Positions 33,544-41,970 of a stretch of 49,130 nt of DNA are shown in pieces (the stretch's first letter is position 1; every line of letters begins with the position of its first letter). Made by a program: the position numbers and the translations under genes. The DNA is from Flavobacteriales bacterium (GTDB taxonomy: Bacteria > Bacteroidota > Bacteroidia > Flavobacteriales_C > GCA-002722245): the NCBI GenBank assembly GCA_002720635.1, contig PBJD01000048.1, positions 1 through 49,130 of the forward strand, written 5' to 3'. The notes beneath the pieces are model-generated. The model was given only the letters and a program-made list of their open reading frames with translations, made no database searches and was not told the DNA's origin.

Positions 33544-35653
33544 AAAAATCGTATTTCTGGTGGCTGTTTCACTTAGCCTATTCACCAACGCTCAGGTTGA
33601 TGAAAAAATATATAATTCTAAAGCTAAGGTTGTACGAAAAGCGGGTGACAAGGCTTTTAATAATGGTGATTTTTTTGGTGCCACAGCGTATTATCAAAAG
33701 TTTTTAATTGAAAACGATACTCTAATTCAAAAACATGGAATATTTGTCGGTAGGTTTCAAAGTCTTCATGTTAAATATCAATACAGGTTAGCGGAATCTT
33801 ATCGTCTTTCGAGAGATTACATGAAGTCTGAGAAATTTTATATGCTTGTTTTTCAGGCAAAGCCAAATAAATATCCTAAGTCTCAGTTTTATTTAGCTCA
33901 AATGCAAATGATGAACGGGAAGTATGAAAAAGCAAAGGAAAATTTTCTGCAGTTTAAGAAAGCATATAAAGATGCGTCTGATTCATCTTATTTTAGAAAA
34001 ATGGTAAAGCTTTACATTGCTTCATGTGAAGCTGCCCCAACAATATTGAAAGATACTTTAGATATAAGGATTCATCATCCAGATACTTCTGTAAATAAGT
34101 CTCATGTTGAAATGTCCCCTATTCCTTTAAATGATTCAACTCTTTTATATGCATCATTGCGGTCAGATACAGTAGTTTATATAAATAAAGACGATTCTTT
34201 ATCAACAGTTCCTCACAGAAAATTTTATATCGCAAAAAAAGAGAATGATTCAACGTGGGTAATGCAAGATGAATATGCTGAAGGTTGGTTTAATGCAAAA
34301 GGAACTGAAAATGGCAATGGATGTTTTAATCAGGACAGTTCAATTTTTTATTTTTCCAGAGGAATCAGAAATGCCAGAGGGCAGTTAATATTTCATTTAT
34401 ATTATGCCAATCGAGAAGATGGAGAAACATGGAGTGAACCAATAAAAATGAATGATGAAATTAACGTAAAGAACTTCCATTCCACACAGCCATCGATGGG
34501 GTACCATTTTAAAAAGCAAGTTCCTTTACTTTATTTTGTTTCCAATAGAGTTCAAGGGTCAAGAGGAGGATGGGATATTTGGTTTTCCGAATTTGACGCA
34601 AAAAAGAATCAATGGAAATCTCCAAAAAATGGAGGAAGTAAAATAAATACTACTTTAAACGAAATGTCACCAAGGTACAATATTGATAATAAAACCATGT
34701 ATTTCAGTTCCGAAGGGTGGCCTGGTTTAGGTGGTTTTGATATTTTCAAAACGATAGGAGAGTTAAAAGATTGGTCTCAACCAAAAAATATCGGTTATCC
34801 TATAAATACCGGGGTTGATGAATTGTACTTCTCAAAAGAAAAAGAGGGTGATGCAGGTTATTTTGTTTCCAATAGAAAAGGATCGGTGTCGCTGAAAAAC
34901 CCAACATGCTGTGATGATATTTATTACTATAAGGAAAATGATTTTATTCATCTTGGAGTAAAAGGTAAAACGTATGAAGTTCAGGAATTAAAAAAAGTGG
35001 AGGATACCTTAATTACGAGCTCCATAACATTATCTCTTGTTTTACTCTATGATTCATTAGAAGGAGAGGAGATAGTAATTAAAACAATTTTACCTGAGGC
35101 AAATGGAGATTACTTTTTTGATTTAGAAAAAGGAAAAGAATATACTCTTAAAGCTAATGCAGAAAACTTCTTTATGCAAACGTTTGATATTTCTACAAAA
35201 AATGCAGCTGAATCTGATACAATAGAAAAAGATTTCTTCATGAAGCGGTTTTCTATTAAACCTATAGTTGTGAAAAATATTTACTACCAATATGACAAGT
35301 TTACTCTTTTGGATAGTTCCAAAACTGTAATCGATACAACAATGTATAAAATATTAATAGAAAACCCCGATATAAAGATCGAGATTGGTTCTCACACAGA
35401 TTCCAGGGGAAGTGATGCCTATAATCAAAGATTATCTCAACAAAGGGCGCAGTCCGTAGTTGATTATCTGGTTAAAAAAGGAATTCCGCGTAAACGTCTT
35501 GTTGCCAGGGGGTATGGTGAAAGCAAACCGATTGCGCCTAATGATAACAAGGATGGTTCAGATAATCCAGAGGGGCGTCAAATGAACCGTAGAACAGAAT
35601 TCAGAATTGTGGGTAAAATAGAGGGCGTTTCTGAAATTATTTATACTGAATAA
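33530..35653 (+). CDS. OmpA-family protein with TPR, PD40 and carboxypeptidase-regulatory-like regions
   Basis: Cell-envelope protein of 707 residues that should bind peptidoglycan. I chose GTG 33530, giving the signal sequence MIDIKKIVFLVAVSLSLFTNAQ and a 14-base overlap with the PorP gene; there is no ATG near the start. Residues 25-180 look like TPR helices (GDFFGATAYYQKFL, YEKAKENFLQFKKAY). Residues 190-480 are PD40 beta-propeller-like (LLYFVSNRVQGSRGGWDIW, TMYFSSEGWPGLGGFDIF). A short beta-sandwich follows. OmpA domain at about 590-700 has SHTDSRGSDAYNQRLS and NRRTEFR. The layout matches T9SS-linked OmpA proteins such as PorE and SprE-neighbour types. Confidence 0.85.
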   Translation: MIDIKKIVFLVAVSLSLFTNAQVDEKIYNSKAKVVRKAGDKAFNNGDFFGATAYYQKFLIENDTLIQKHGIFVGRFQSLHVKYQYRLAESYRLSRDYMKSEKFYMLVFQAKPNKYPKSQFYLAQMQMMNGKYEKAKENFLQFKKAYKDASDSSYFRKMVKLYIASCEAAPTILKDTLDIRIHHPDTSVNKSHVEMSPIPLNDSTLLYASLRSDTVVYINKDDSLSTVPHRKFYIAKKENDSTWVMQDEYAEGWFNAKGTENGNGCFNQDSSIFYFSRGIRNARGQLIFHLYYANREDGETWSEPIKMNDEINVKNFHSTQPSMGYHFKKQVPLLYFVSNRVQGSRGGWDIWFSEFDAKKNQWKSPKNGGSKINTTLNEMSPRYNIDNKTMYFSSEGWPGLGGFDIFKTIGELKDWSQPKNIGYPINTGVDELYFSKEKEGDAGYFVSNRKGSVSLKNPTCCDDIYYYKENDFIHLGVKGKTYEVQELKKVEDTLITSSITLSLVLLYDSLEGEEIVIKTILPEANGDYFFDLEKGKEYTLKANAENFFMQTFDISTKNAAESDTIEKDFFMKRFSIKPIVVKNIYYQYDKFTLLDSSKTVIDTTMYKILIENPDIKIEIGSHTDSRGSDAYNQRLSQQRAQSVVDYLVKKGIPRKRLVARGYGESKPIAPNDNKDGSDNPEGRQMNRRTEFRIVGKIEGVSEIIYTE

Positions 35654-35716
35654 GCAATATAGCTCTACAGGACTTTTGGGATAAACTTCACTAATCTTAA
35701 ATAAAACAATTATTCA

Positions 35717-37426
35717 TTAAGTAGTTCTGATATCTTTAATATTAGCCTGACAGGTTTGATTTCCTCTCCACTCATTAATTTCTAAACAATAGCATATATC
35801 AAAGGAATTTCCTTTTGAGATATATTCATAATGTTTGATTTGGTTAAATGCTATAGCGGGAATTCTTAATCTGGGGTTGTTTGCTTCCATAATTTCCATT
35901 TTTAAATGGTCATTGCCTACAACACTTAAAGTTCCTTTTACAGCTTTGACTTTAATGCTTTTGAATATAGGCTGTTCGTTTCCAATCCCAAAAGGTTCAA
36001 ATTGATTTAAATGAGTAAATAACCTTTTTTGTATCTGATTGAGGGGAAGTTCAAGGTCTATTTCCATGGTTGGTGAAAGATGTTCAACCCGGATGGTGTC
36101 CTGAACAACTTTCTCAAACTGAGTTTCAAATTTTTGCAAATTTTCAGCTTTAATAGTTAATCCAGCCGCATATTCATGTCCTCCAAAGTTTTCCAGTATT
36201 CCTGAGGACGAATGGATGGCATCGTAGATATTAAACCCTTTAACTGATCGTGCGGATCCTGTATATTCATTTCCATTTTTTGTAAGTACAATGGTTGGAC
36301 GATAATAATAATCCTGGATTCGATTGCAAACAATACCCAAAACACCTTTATGCCATTTTTCATTATGTACAATGGTAGATTTTTTGTGTTGATGTGAGTT
36401 GTCTGATAATAATATGGAAAGTGCCTCTTTTGTTGTTTTTTTATCCAATAGCCTTCGGTCAATGTTATTTAGGTTTACCTCTTCACTAATTTGTTTTGCA
36501 GCATCTTCTGATGTGGTTGTCAGAAGTTCAACTGCTTTTTTTGCATGAGAGATTCTACCCGCGGCATTTATTCTCGGCCCGATAGAAAATCCGATATCAC
36601 GCATGTTTATTGGGGTTTGAATTTTGGCATTTGTTAAAATTGCTTTTATACCTATAGTCGGGTTTTTGTTTAATTTTTTTATTCCGTAGTGGGCCAGTGC
36701 CCTGTTCTCTTCAATTAAAGGTACCATGTCCGCACCTATTGAAACGGCAAGCAGGTCCAGATGTTTATTGGCGTTTTCAGCATCTAAATTGTTTTGGCTG
36801 CAAAAAGCTTGCAGTAACTTAAATCCAACACCTGCTCCAGAGAGTTCTTTGAAAGGATATACACATTCTTTTTGTTTGGGGTTAAGGACAATTGCGTCAG
36901 GAATAGTTTCGCCAGGTAAATGATGATCACAGATAATATAATCAATCCCTTTTTCTTTTGCATAATTAACCTCATGTATTGCCTTTATTCCGCAATCCAG
37001 CGCAATAATTAGCTGAACATTATTTTCTTTTGCAAAATCAATACTTTTGAGAGAAATACCATATCCTTCAGCGTATCTATCGGGTATATAATAGCTGATT
37101 TTTTGATGGTGTTCTTTAAAAAATGAGTAGACCATCGCGACAGCTGTGGTTCCATCAACATCATAGTCACCGTATACAAGGATGTTTTCATTTTTTTTTA
37201 AAGCATTTTTTATTCTGTTGATGGCCTCAGCCATATTTTTCATCAACATAGGGTTATGAATCTGAACTCCCGTTGGTCTGAAAAACCGCCTGGCCTTTTC
37301 AAAAGAATTAATATTCCTCTGTACTAATAGCTGACAAATACTTCTATGAATACCTAATTCCTGTTGAAGTTTATTAACAGTTTCAATTTCGGGTTCAGGT
37401 TTTAAAAGCCATTTTTTATTCAGCAT
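35717..37426 (-). CDS. recJ: Single-stranded-DNA-specific exonuclease RecJ
   Basis: 5'-3' single-strand DNA exonuclease for recombination and mismatch repair. It has 569 residues. DHH-superfamily motifs: DYDVDGTTA (near 82-90), ALDCGIKA, DHHLPG (near 167-172) and the C-terminal DHHA1 GGHEYAAG. The N-terminus MLNKKWLLKPEPE is typical for Bacteroidota RecJ. It converges on the OmpA gene and is divergent from hflX. Confidence 0.96.
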   Translation of the reverse strand: MLNKKWLLKPEPEIETVNKLQQELGIHRSICQLLVQRNINSFEKARRFFRPTGVQIHNPMLMKNMAEAINRIKNALKKNENILVYGDYDVDGTTAVAMVYSFFKEHHQKISYYIPDRYAEGYGISLKSIDFAKENNVQLIIALDCGIKAIHEVNYAKEKGIDYIICDHHLPGETIPDAIVLNPKQKECVYPFKELSGAGVGFKLLQAFCSQNNLDAENANKHLDLLAVSIGADMVPLIEENRALAHYGIKKLNKNPTIGIKAILTNAKIQTPINMRDIGFSIGPRINAAGRISHAKKAVELLTTTSEDAAKQISEEVNLNNIDRRLLDKKTTKEALSILLSDNSHQHKKSTIVHNEKWHKGVLGIVCNRIQDYYYRPTIVLTKNGNEYTGSARSVKGFNIYDAIHSSSGILENFGGHEYAAGLTIKAENLQKFETQFEKVVQDTIRVEHLSPTMEIDLELPLNQIQKRLFTHLNQFEPFGIGNEQPIFKSIKVKAVKGTLSVVGNDHLKMEIMEANNPRLRIPAIAFNQIKHYEYISKGNSFDICYCLEINEWRGNQTCQANIKDIRTT

Positions 37427-37430
37427 CTTT

Positions 37431-37438
37431 CAAAGATA
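37431..37438 (-). promoter_or_regulatory. Possible -7 box for recJ
   Basis: Minus strand TATCTTTG fits TAnnTTTG, but it ends only four bases from the ATG, so the transcript would be nearly leaderless, and no TTG element is seen. Confidence 0.25.
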
Positions 37439-37545
37439 TTTTTAATACTTGAAATATCACTCGACTTCTGCCGGATATATTCAAAATCGCTAAATAAATC
37501 CTTTTGTATATTTACCAGAAAGCAAATAAATATTATTTTCAAAAT

Positions 37546-38781
37546 ATGGGTGATCAGAAGGGTCGAAGTAAAATATATGATTTAACGGAAAAAGATATTG
37601 AAAAAGCGGTTTTAGTAGGTGTGATATCTCAGAATCAAACGGCAGATCAAGTTAAAGAATATCTGGATGAATTAGCTTTTTTAGCAGATACAGCGGGAGT
37701 TATTGTTGAAAAAAGGTTTGTTCAAAAACTAGAACGTCCTCATCCAAAAACATTTGTAGGAAAAGGTAAGTTGGAAGATGTTGGTGAATATATTGAAACA
37801 AATTGTATCGGGACAGTAATTTTTGACGATGAATTAAGCCCTTCTCAACTAAGAAATATCGAGGCAGCTTTAGAGTGTAAAATTCTTGATCGAAACAACT
37901 TGATTTTGGATATTTTTGCTTCTCGAGCGCAAACGGCACACGCGAAAACTCAGGTTGAACTGGCTCAGTATCAATATTTGTTGCCCAGATTAACGAATAT
38001 GTGGACTCACTTATCTCGTCAAAAAGGAGGTGTTGGAATGCGGGGTCCTGGAGAAACAGAGATTGAAACAGACAGGCGTATTGCAAGAGACAGGATGGCT
38101 CTTCTCAGAAAACGACTGAGCAAAATTGATAAGCAAAAATCCACACAAAGAGGAAATCGGGAAAAAATGATCAGAGCAGCATTAATTGGCTATACCAATG
38201 TAGGTAAGTCTACAATTATGAATGCTCTTGGAAAAAGTGATGTGCTGGCGGAAAACAAACTTTTTGCCACTCTTGATACGACCGTTCGAAAAGTGGTTGT
38301 AGGCAATCTACCCTTTTTGCTTTCAGACACAGTTGGTTTTATTAGAAAGCTGCCTCATGGATTGGTTGAGTCTTTTAAATCAACTCTGGATGAGGTAAGA
38401 GAATCAGATTTACTTATACATGTAGTAGATATTTCACATCCGAATTTTGAGGATCAAATACGAGTTGTAAATGAAACAATAAAGGAGATTGATTCATCTG
38501 ACAAGCCCACTATTTTAGTTTTTAATAAGATTGATGCTTATCAATATGTTGAAAAAGAAAAAGATGACTTAACACCAAAAATGCCAGAAAACTATTCTCT
38601 GGAAGAATTGAGAGAAACATGGATGGCAAAAGAGGATCATGTTACATGTCTTTTTCTTTCAGTACGTAAGAAAACGAATTGGAATGAGTTTAGGACGACA
38701 CTTTATTCCAAGATTAGAGCGCAGCATATTAAGCGTTACCCATATAATGATTTTCTATATCCCGACTTACCAATAACATAG
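37546..38781 (+). CDS. hflX: GTPase HflX
   Basis: Ribosome-associated GTPase that splits stalled or stressed 70S/50S particles. I start at ATG 37546 (MGDQKGRSKIYDLTEKD); a TTG at 37504 would add an untypical leader. 411 residues. N-terminal HflX domain with PHPKTFVGKGKLED and FDDELSPSQLRNIE, glycine-rich linker GGVGMRGPGETEIETDRR, then the G domain with Walker A GYTNVGKST, DTVGFIRKLPHGLVESFKST and NKID. All are HflX signatures. Confidence 0.97.
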   Translation: MGDQKGRSKIYDLTEKDIEKAVLVGVISQNQTADQVKEYLDELAFLADTAGVIVEKRFVQKLERPHPKTFVGKGKLEDVGEYIETNCIGTVIFDDELSPSQLRNIEAALECKILDRNNLILDIFASRAQTAHAKTQVELAQYQYLLPRLTNMWTHLSRQKGGVGMRGPGETEIETDRRIARDRMALLRKRLSKIDKQKSTQRGNREKMIRAALIGYTNVGKSTIMNALGKSDVLAENKLFATLDTTVRKVVVGNLPFLLSDTVGFIRKLPHGLVESFKSTLDEVRESDLLIHVVDISHPNFEDQIRVVNETIKEIDSSDKPTILVFNKIDAYQYVEKEKDDLTPKMPENYSLEELRETWMAKEDHVTCLFLSVRKKTNWNEFRTTLYSKIRAQHIKRYPYNDFLYPDLPIT

Positions 38782-38783
38782 CT

Positions 38784-39200
38784 ATGTTAAAGTATTTAAA
38801 GAATGAGGATGGTTTGGAGTTGATCTGGACTTTCAATTCAGACATTAAGGCAGAACAGGCCAAATTATTACTGGAAAGTCACGGTTATTTTGCGCATATA
38901 AACAATTCGTATTCTACTCGATTTAATTATTATGAATCTTTTGTAAATACAATAACGGGAGGAATTAGATTATACACAAAAAAGACACAATCTTATGATG
39001 CCTATGTGTTGTTGGCAATGCATGATATAGTCCCGATGAAGGATCTAATCACAACAGGTTCTTCAGGGGCTTCGGGCTTTCAAAAACTTATGAGTACTAT
39101 TCCTGTTTTGAGATCAATGGGAATAATTGGTCAAATTATCGTCGCTGGTTTTGTTTTAGCCTGTATCCTGATATTAATAATCAAAATAACTGTCGGATAA
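38784..39200 (+). CDS. Small DUF2007-like protein with C-terminal membrane anchor
   Basis: 138 residues, two bases after hflX, so probably co-transcribed. The first 85 residues (LIWTFNSDIKAEQAKLLLESHGY and GGIRLYTKKTQSYDAYVLL) resemble DUF2007 putative signal-transducing domains. Residues about 112-135 form one transmembrane helix. Function unknown. Its 3' end overlaps the convergent lipoprotein gene by 27 bases. Confidence 0.65.
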   Translation: MLKYLKNEDGLELIWTFNSDIKAEQAKLLLESHGYFAHINNSYSTRFNYYESFVNTITGGIRLYTKKTQSYDAYVLLAMHDIVPMKDLITTGSSGASGFQKLMSTIPVLRSMGIIGQIIVAGFVLACILILIIKITVG

Positions 39201-39737
39201 ATTTTGGTTAAAAAGAGTATCCATGTGTATCTCTCCATTATCAAATTCATATTTGAAATACAAATCATGCAGGTTCATGGAGTCGGGTTGAGTTTTTAAA
39301 CGAATAGACCCAAGCTCGTAATTACTGGTTAAGTAGTAATTGTTTTCTGAAGAACCGTCAATATCCTTTTTTGTTTGTCTTATCTCGAACAAGCTGTTTA
39401 AAATAGATCCAGCCGTGAACAGGCTGTCAAAATTGGTATTGCTTGTTATTTCTATTGAGGTAATTACTTTTTTAAAAACATAAACATCATCAGGGCATGG
39501 TTGCATGGCGTAAAGAGATTTAAAACCTTGAAATTTTGCAATTGCTCCATTTAAAAATCCAGATTCTTCAACAGGGTCGATTGCTGAAATTATAAATGTT
39601 GGAAGATATGTGCCACTTAATCTACTTACTTCAGTTTCTTTGAATGAGACTTCGAAAAATAAACGGCCATTGCAACAGGAAGAAATTACTATGGAAATGT
39701 AATAAAGAGTTACTATCAGAGTGAGTTTTTTTCTCAT
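39174..39737 (-). CDS. Hypothetical lipoprotein
   Basis: 187 residues with a lipoprotein signal (MRKKLTLIVTLYYISIVISSCC; lipobox around VISSC) and no domain I recognise. The body is beta-rich and has a PCPDD segment. Its start overlaps the stop of the upstream 39734-40408 gene by four bases, so the pair is translationally coupled. Likely envelope-located; function unknown. Confidence 0.65.
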   Translation of the reverse strand: MRKKLTLIVTLYYISIVISSCCNGRLFFEVSFKETEVSRLSGTYLPTFIISAIDPVEESGFLNGAIAKFQGFKSLYAMQPCPDDVYVFKKVITSIEITSNTNFDSLFTAGSILNSLFEIRQTKKDIDGSSENNYYLTSNYELGSIRLKTQPDSMNLHDLYFKYEFDNGEIHMDTLFNQNLSDSYFDY

Positions 39738-40408
39738 AATAAGGATACTTTTAAGGAGGTGTCAAAACTACAGGGCCATAGATATGAGCTTGTTTTTATT
39801 GTTCCCAAATCTTTTTTTAAATCTTTAATATTTATCTGGTTTAATGGCATGTTGAACTGGAAATCAAGAAAAACCCTTCTTTTAAAAAAGGCGGGGATGA
39901 ATTGGATTTTGGGACATAGACTTACATAAGAATTGTTAACTTGCCATTGCTCATCAAATGTTGAAGAAGAAGAAAAAGACAGATGACTGTATCTTAAAGA
40001 ACCACCTATGTATATTTGATTAAATAATCGTTCATTTGTAATTAAATAATCAAATCCTAATCCCCAGTTGTTAATTCTGAACACCCTTGAGGAGTAGCCG
40101 TAATTGGAATATCCGCCAGAGGTTGTTTCGTTTCCAGAAACAAATAAATTTAAGTCATAATACGCTTTATTACTATCAAAAAAACCGTTTCCTATTGTTA
40201 CAGCAAACATATTGTTTGATAGACGGGGTTTCGTTTCCAACCACTCTCTTTTTTCACTGTATTCTTGAAGAGCAATATTAAATTGATTTAATGAAATGAA
40301 ACTTTTCATTACTCCAAAGTATGCACTGCCCTTGTCTTTAACGATTTCGATTTGTTCCTGAGCGGAACAAAATACAGTCAAGAATAATAGCGGAATAAAA
40401 AGCTTCAT
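39734..40408 (-). CDS. Hypothetical exported protein, probably outer-membrane
   Basis: 224 residues with signal peptide MKLFIPLLFLTVFCSAQ. The remainder alternates aromatic and polar residues (YGYSSRVFRINNWGLGFDYLI, YIGGSLRYSHLSFSS), as in small beta-barrels. I recognise no named family. Coupled to the lipoprotein gene downstream, and divergent from the 40565 gene across a region with a perfect inverted repeat. Confidence 0.6.
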   Translation of the reverse strand: MKLFIPLLFLTVFCSAQEQIEIVKDKGSAYFGVMKSFISLNQFNIALQEYSEKREWLETKPRLSNNMFAVTIGNGFFDSNKAYYDLNLFVSGNETTSGGYSNYGYSSRVFRINNWGLGFDYLITNERLFNQIYIGGSLRYSHLSFSSSSTFDEQWQVNNSYVSLCPKIQFIPAFFKRRVFLDFQFNMPLNQINIKDLKKDLGTIKTSSYLWPCSFDTSLKVSLL

Positions 40409-40456
40409 TGCAAGGTCATAACGATAAAATTAATAAAAGTTGCTTTTCATTATCTG

Positions 40457-40477
40457 AATTTGCATTTTTTGCAAATT
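40457..40477. repeat. Perfect inverted repeat in divergent intergenic region
   Basis: AATTTGCA at 40457-40464 and TGCAAATT at 40470-40477 flank five T bases. It lies between two divergent genes (starts at 40408 and 40565) and could be an operator or an RNA hairpin. Confidence 0.4.
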
Positions 40478-40564
40478 ATTAAAAATCAAGTTCGTTTTTC
40501 AATTCTTTTTCAGGTTATAATTCCCACAACTTTGAATAAACAATAAATTTAAAAATAACAGAAA

Positions 40565-41647
40565 ATGAAAAAGGTAAGATTAAAATTGGGGTTGATTGGA
40601 TTGTTCATTTTAACCCAGATGACAATGATGGCGAAGGAAACAATTGCTATCATCAACTTTGATGTTATTGGGTCAAATTATAAAGAGAGCCAATACATAT
40701 CAATGGTAACATCCGAAATAAGAAAGCTTGATACAATGGATGTTATTGATAAATACTCGGTTGCAGAACTAGTTGAAACAAACGTGGAGCCAGGAAAGAA
40801 GTGTTTTGGTGTTAAATGTATTTCAGAACTTGGTAAAGCGCTGGAGGTTACTTACGCGTTAACCGGATCAGCAGAATTAACAGGTGAAAAACTGTCAATA
40901 CATTTAAGACTAATAAACCCGGTAACTCAAAAAGTTGTAGAAAGTGATTATTCTGAATATTTATATGAGGAAGAATATATCTGGAAGTTCATGGAAATGT
41001 CCGTGAAGTCACTTTTTAATGAAAAAGTGCGAATGGATGATTTGGTTGTTTTTAATTTCGATAAAGCCAAAAACGCAGAACTTGAGGGGCCAAGAATTAA
41101 ACCATATAACCTTTCCGGGCCAAGGTTTGGTGTTTCACATATTACAGGATTAAATAGTCGTATTCTGCAAAGTTCAAACCCCGGAGGATACAATAAGAAC
41201 CCAACTATGACAGTAATTGGATATCAGTATGAGAAATCGTATTTGTATACAGGTGCTTTACAAGCTGTTTTTCAAGCTAATGTTTCATTAACAGGTCTCG
41301 ATCAGCAGTTAGCAATTCCATCACTTTCTTTGCTAAATGGATTTAGAACCGTAAAATATGGATTTGAAATAGGTTTCGGTCCTCTCTTTCGCTTAAAACA
41401 AGTTCAAAAAGGATATGTGGATGATTCAAATACCTGGGTAGCAGAGGGAGAAAACCCTGATTACGAAGGCGTATTTTCAAATCGATTAGATAGTAGAGGA
41501 GATTATAAATTTCAGCCGGGCTGGGTTTGGGCGATTGGCAGGAGTTTTAAAGCAGGAAATATGACTATACCTGTTAACCTTTATGCTATTCCGGATAATG
41601 ATGGTTGGTTGTATGGGTTTTCCTTTGGATACGCATTACACAAGTAA
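40565..41647 (+). CDS. Exported protein with CsgG/TolB-N-like domain and beta-rich C-terminus
   Basis: 360 residues with a signal sequence (MKKVRLKLGLIGLFILTQMTMMA). Residues 25-160 resemble the CsgG-type or related lipoprotein-domain fold: IAIINFDVIG, then KCFGVKCISELGKALEVTYALTGSAEL, a Cys-containing pattern that recurs in these domains. The C-terminal 170 residues are glycine- and aromatic-rich, barrel-like (GFRTVKYGFEIGFGPLF, WLYGFSFGYAL). The N-terminal Cys of a lipoprotein is absent. Function unknown; likely envelope. A strong terminator follows. Confidence 0.6.
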   Translation: MKKVRLKLGLIGLFILTQMTMMAKETIAIINFDVIGSNYKESQYISMVTSEIRKLDTMDVIDKYSVAELVETNVEPGKKCFGVKCISELGKALEVTYALTGSAELTGEKLSIHLRLINPVTQKVVESDYSEYLYEEEYIWKFMEMSVKSLFNEKVRMDDLVVFNFDKAKNAELEGPRIKPYNLSGPRFGVSHITGLNSRILQSSNPGGYNKNPTMTVIGYQYEKSYLYTGALQAVFQANVSLTGLDQQLAIPSLSLLNGFRTVKYGFEIGFGPLFRLKQVQKGYVDDSNTWVAEGENPDYEGVFSNRLDSRGDYKFQPGWVWAIGRSFKAGNMTIPVNLYAIPDNDGWLYGFSFGYALHK

Positions 41648-41657
41648 AATGAAAATT

Positions 41658-41685
41658 AAAAGGGGTTGTTTAACAGCCCCTTTTT
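41658..41685 (+). terminator. Bidirectional rho-independent terminator
   Basis: A stem AAAAGGGGTTGTT / AACAGCCCCTTTT with one T.G pair and a very small loop, followed by T-runs on both strands. It serves the 40565-41647 gene on the plus strand and the pepP/ACBP operon on the minus strand. Confidence 0.85.
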
Positions 41686-41704
41686 GTATTGATACGATTT
41701 TTAA

Positions 41705-41956
41705 CTATTTGAGTGAATTGATTAAGTCAATGTATTCCTGCATCGATTCTTCAGAATTTTTTCCTTTAAGACTTTCCCAGGCATTATACTTTGCAAGATT
41801 AATAAAATCAAAACCATTTGGTTTTTCTCCTGTTATATCACCTTTTGTAGCTTGTTTATATAAACTGTAAATTTTTAGTAGAATGTCGTTTGACGGTTTT
41901 TCAGAAAGTTGTTTGGATTCTGAAACTGCCAACTCAAATTGCTCTTGTAATGTCAT
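41705..41956 (-). CDS. Acyl-CoA-binding protein (ACBP)
   Basis: 83-residue ACBP, the family's standard length. Conserved features: LSEKPSNDILLKIYSLYKQA, then TKGDITGEKP and AKYNAWESLKGKN, ending with YIDLINSL. It should bind long-chain acyl-CoA esters in the cytoplasm. ACBPs are mainly eukaryotic and patchy in bacteria, though known in some Bacteroidota. It lies 14 bases after an Xaa-Pro aminopeptidase gene and before a terminator. Confidence 0.92.
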   Translation of the reverse strand: MTLQEQFELAVSESKQLSEKPSNDILLKIYSLYKQATKGDITGEKPNGFDFINLAKYNAWESLKGKNSEESMQEYIDLINSLK

Positions 41957-41970
41957 AGTTCTGGTTTTTA

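Noticed and set aside
36157-36462. 101-codon minus frame inside recJ
   Set aside because: Overlaps recJ in another frame and is low-complexity; recJ motifs are continuous across it.
41583-41870. 95-codon plus frame across the terminator
   Set aside because: It runs through the terminator hairpin and is antisense to the clear ACBP gene.
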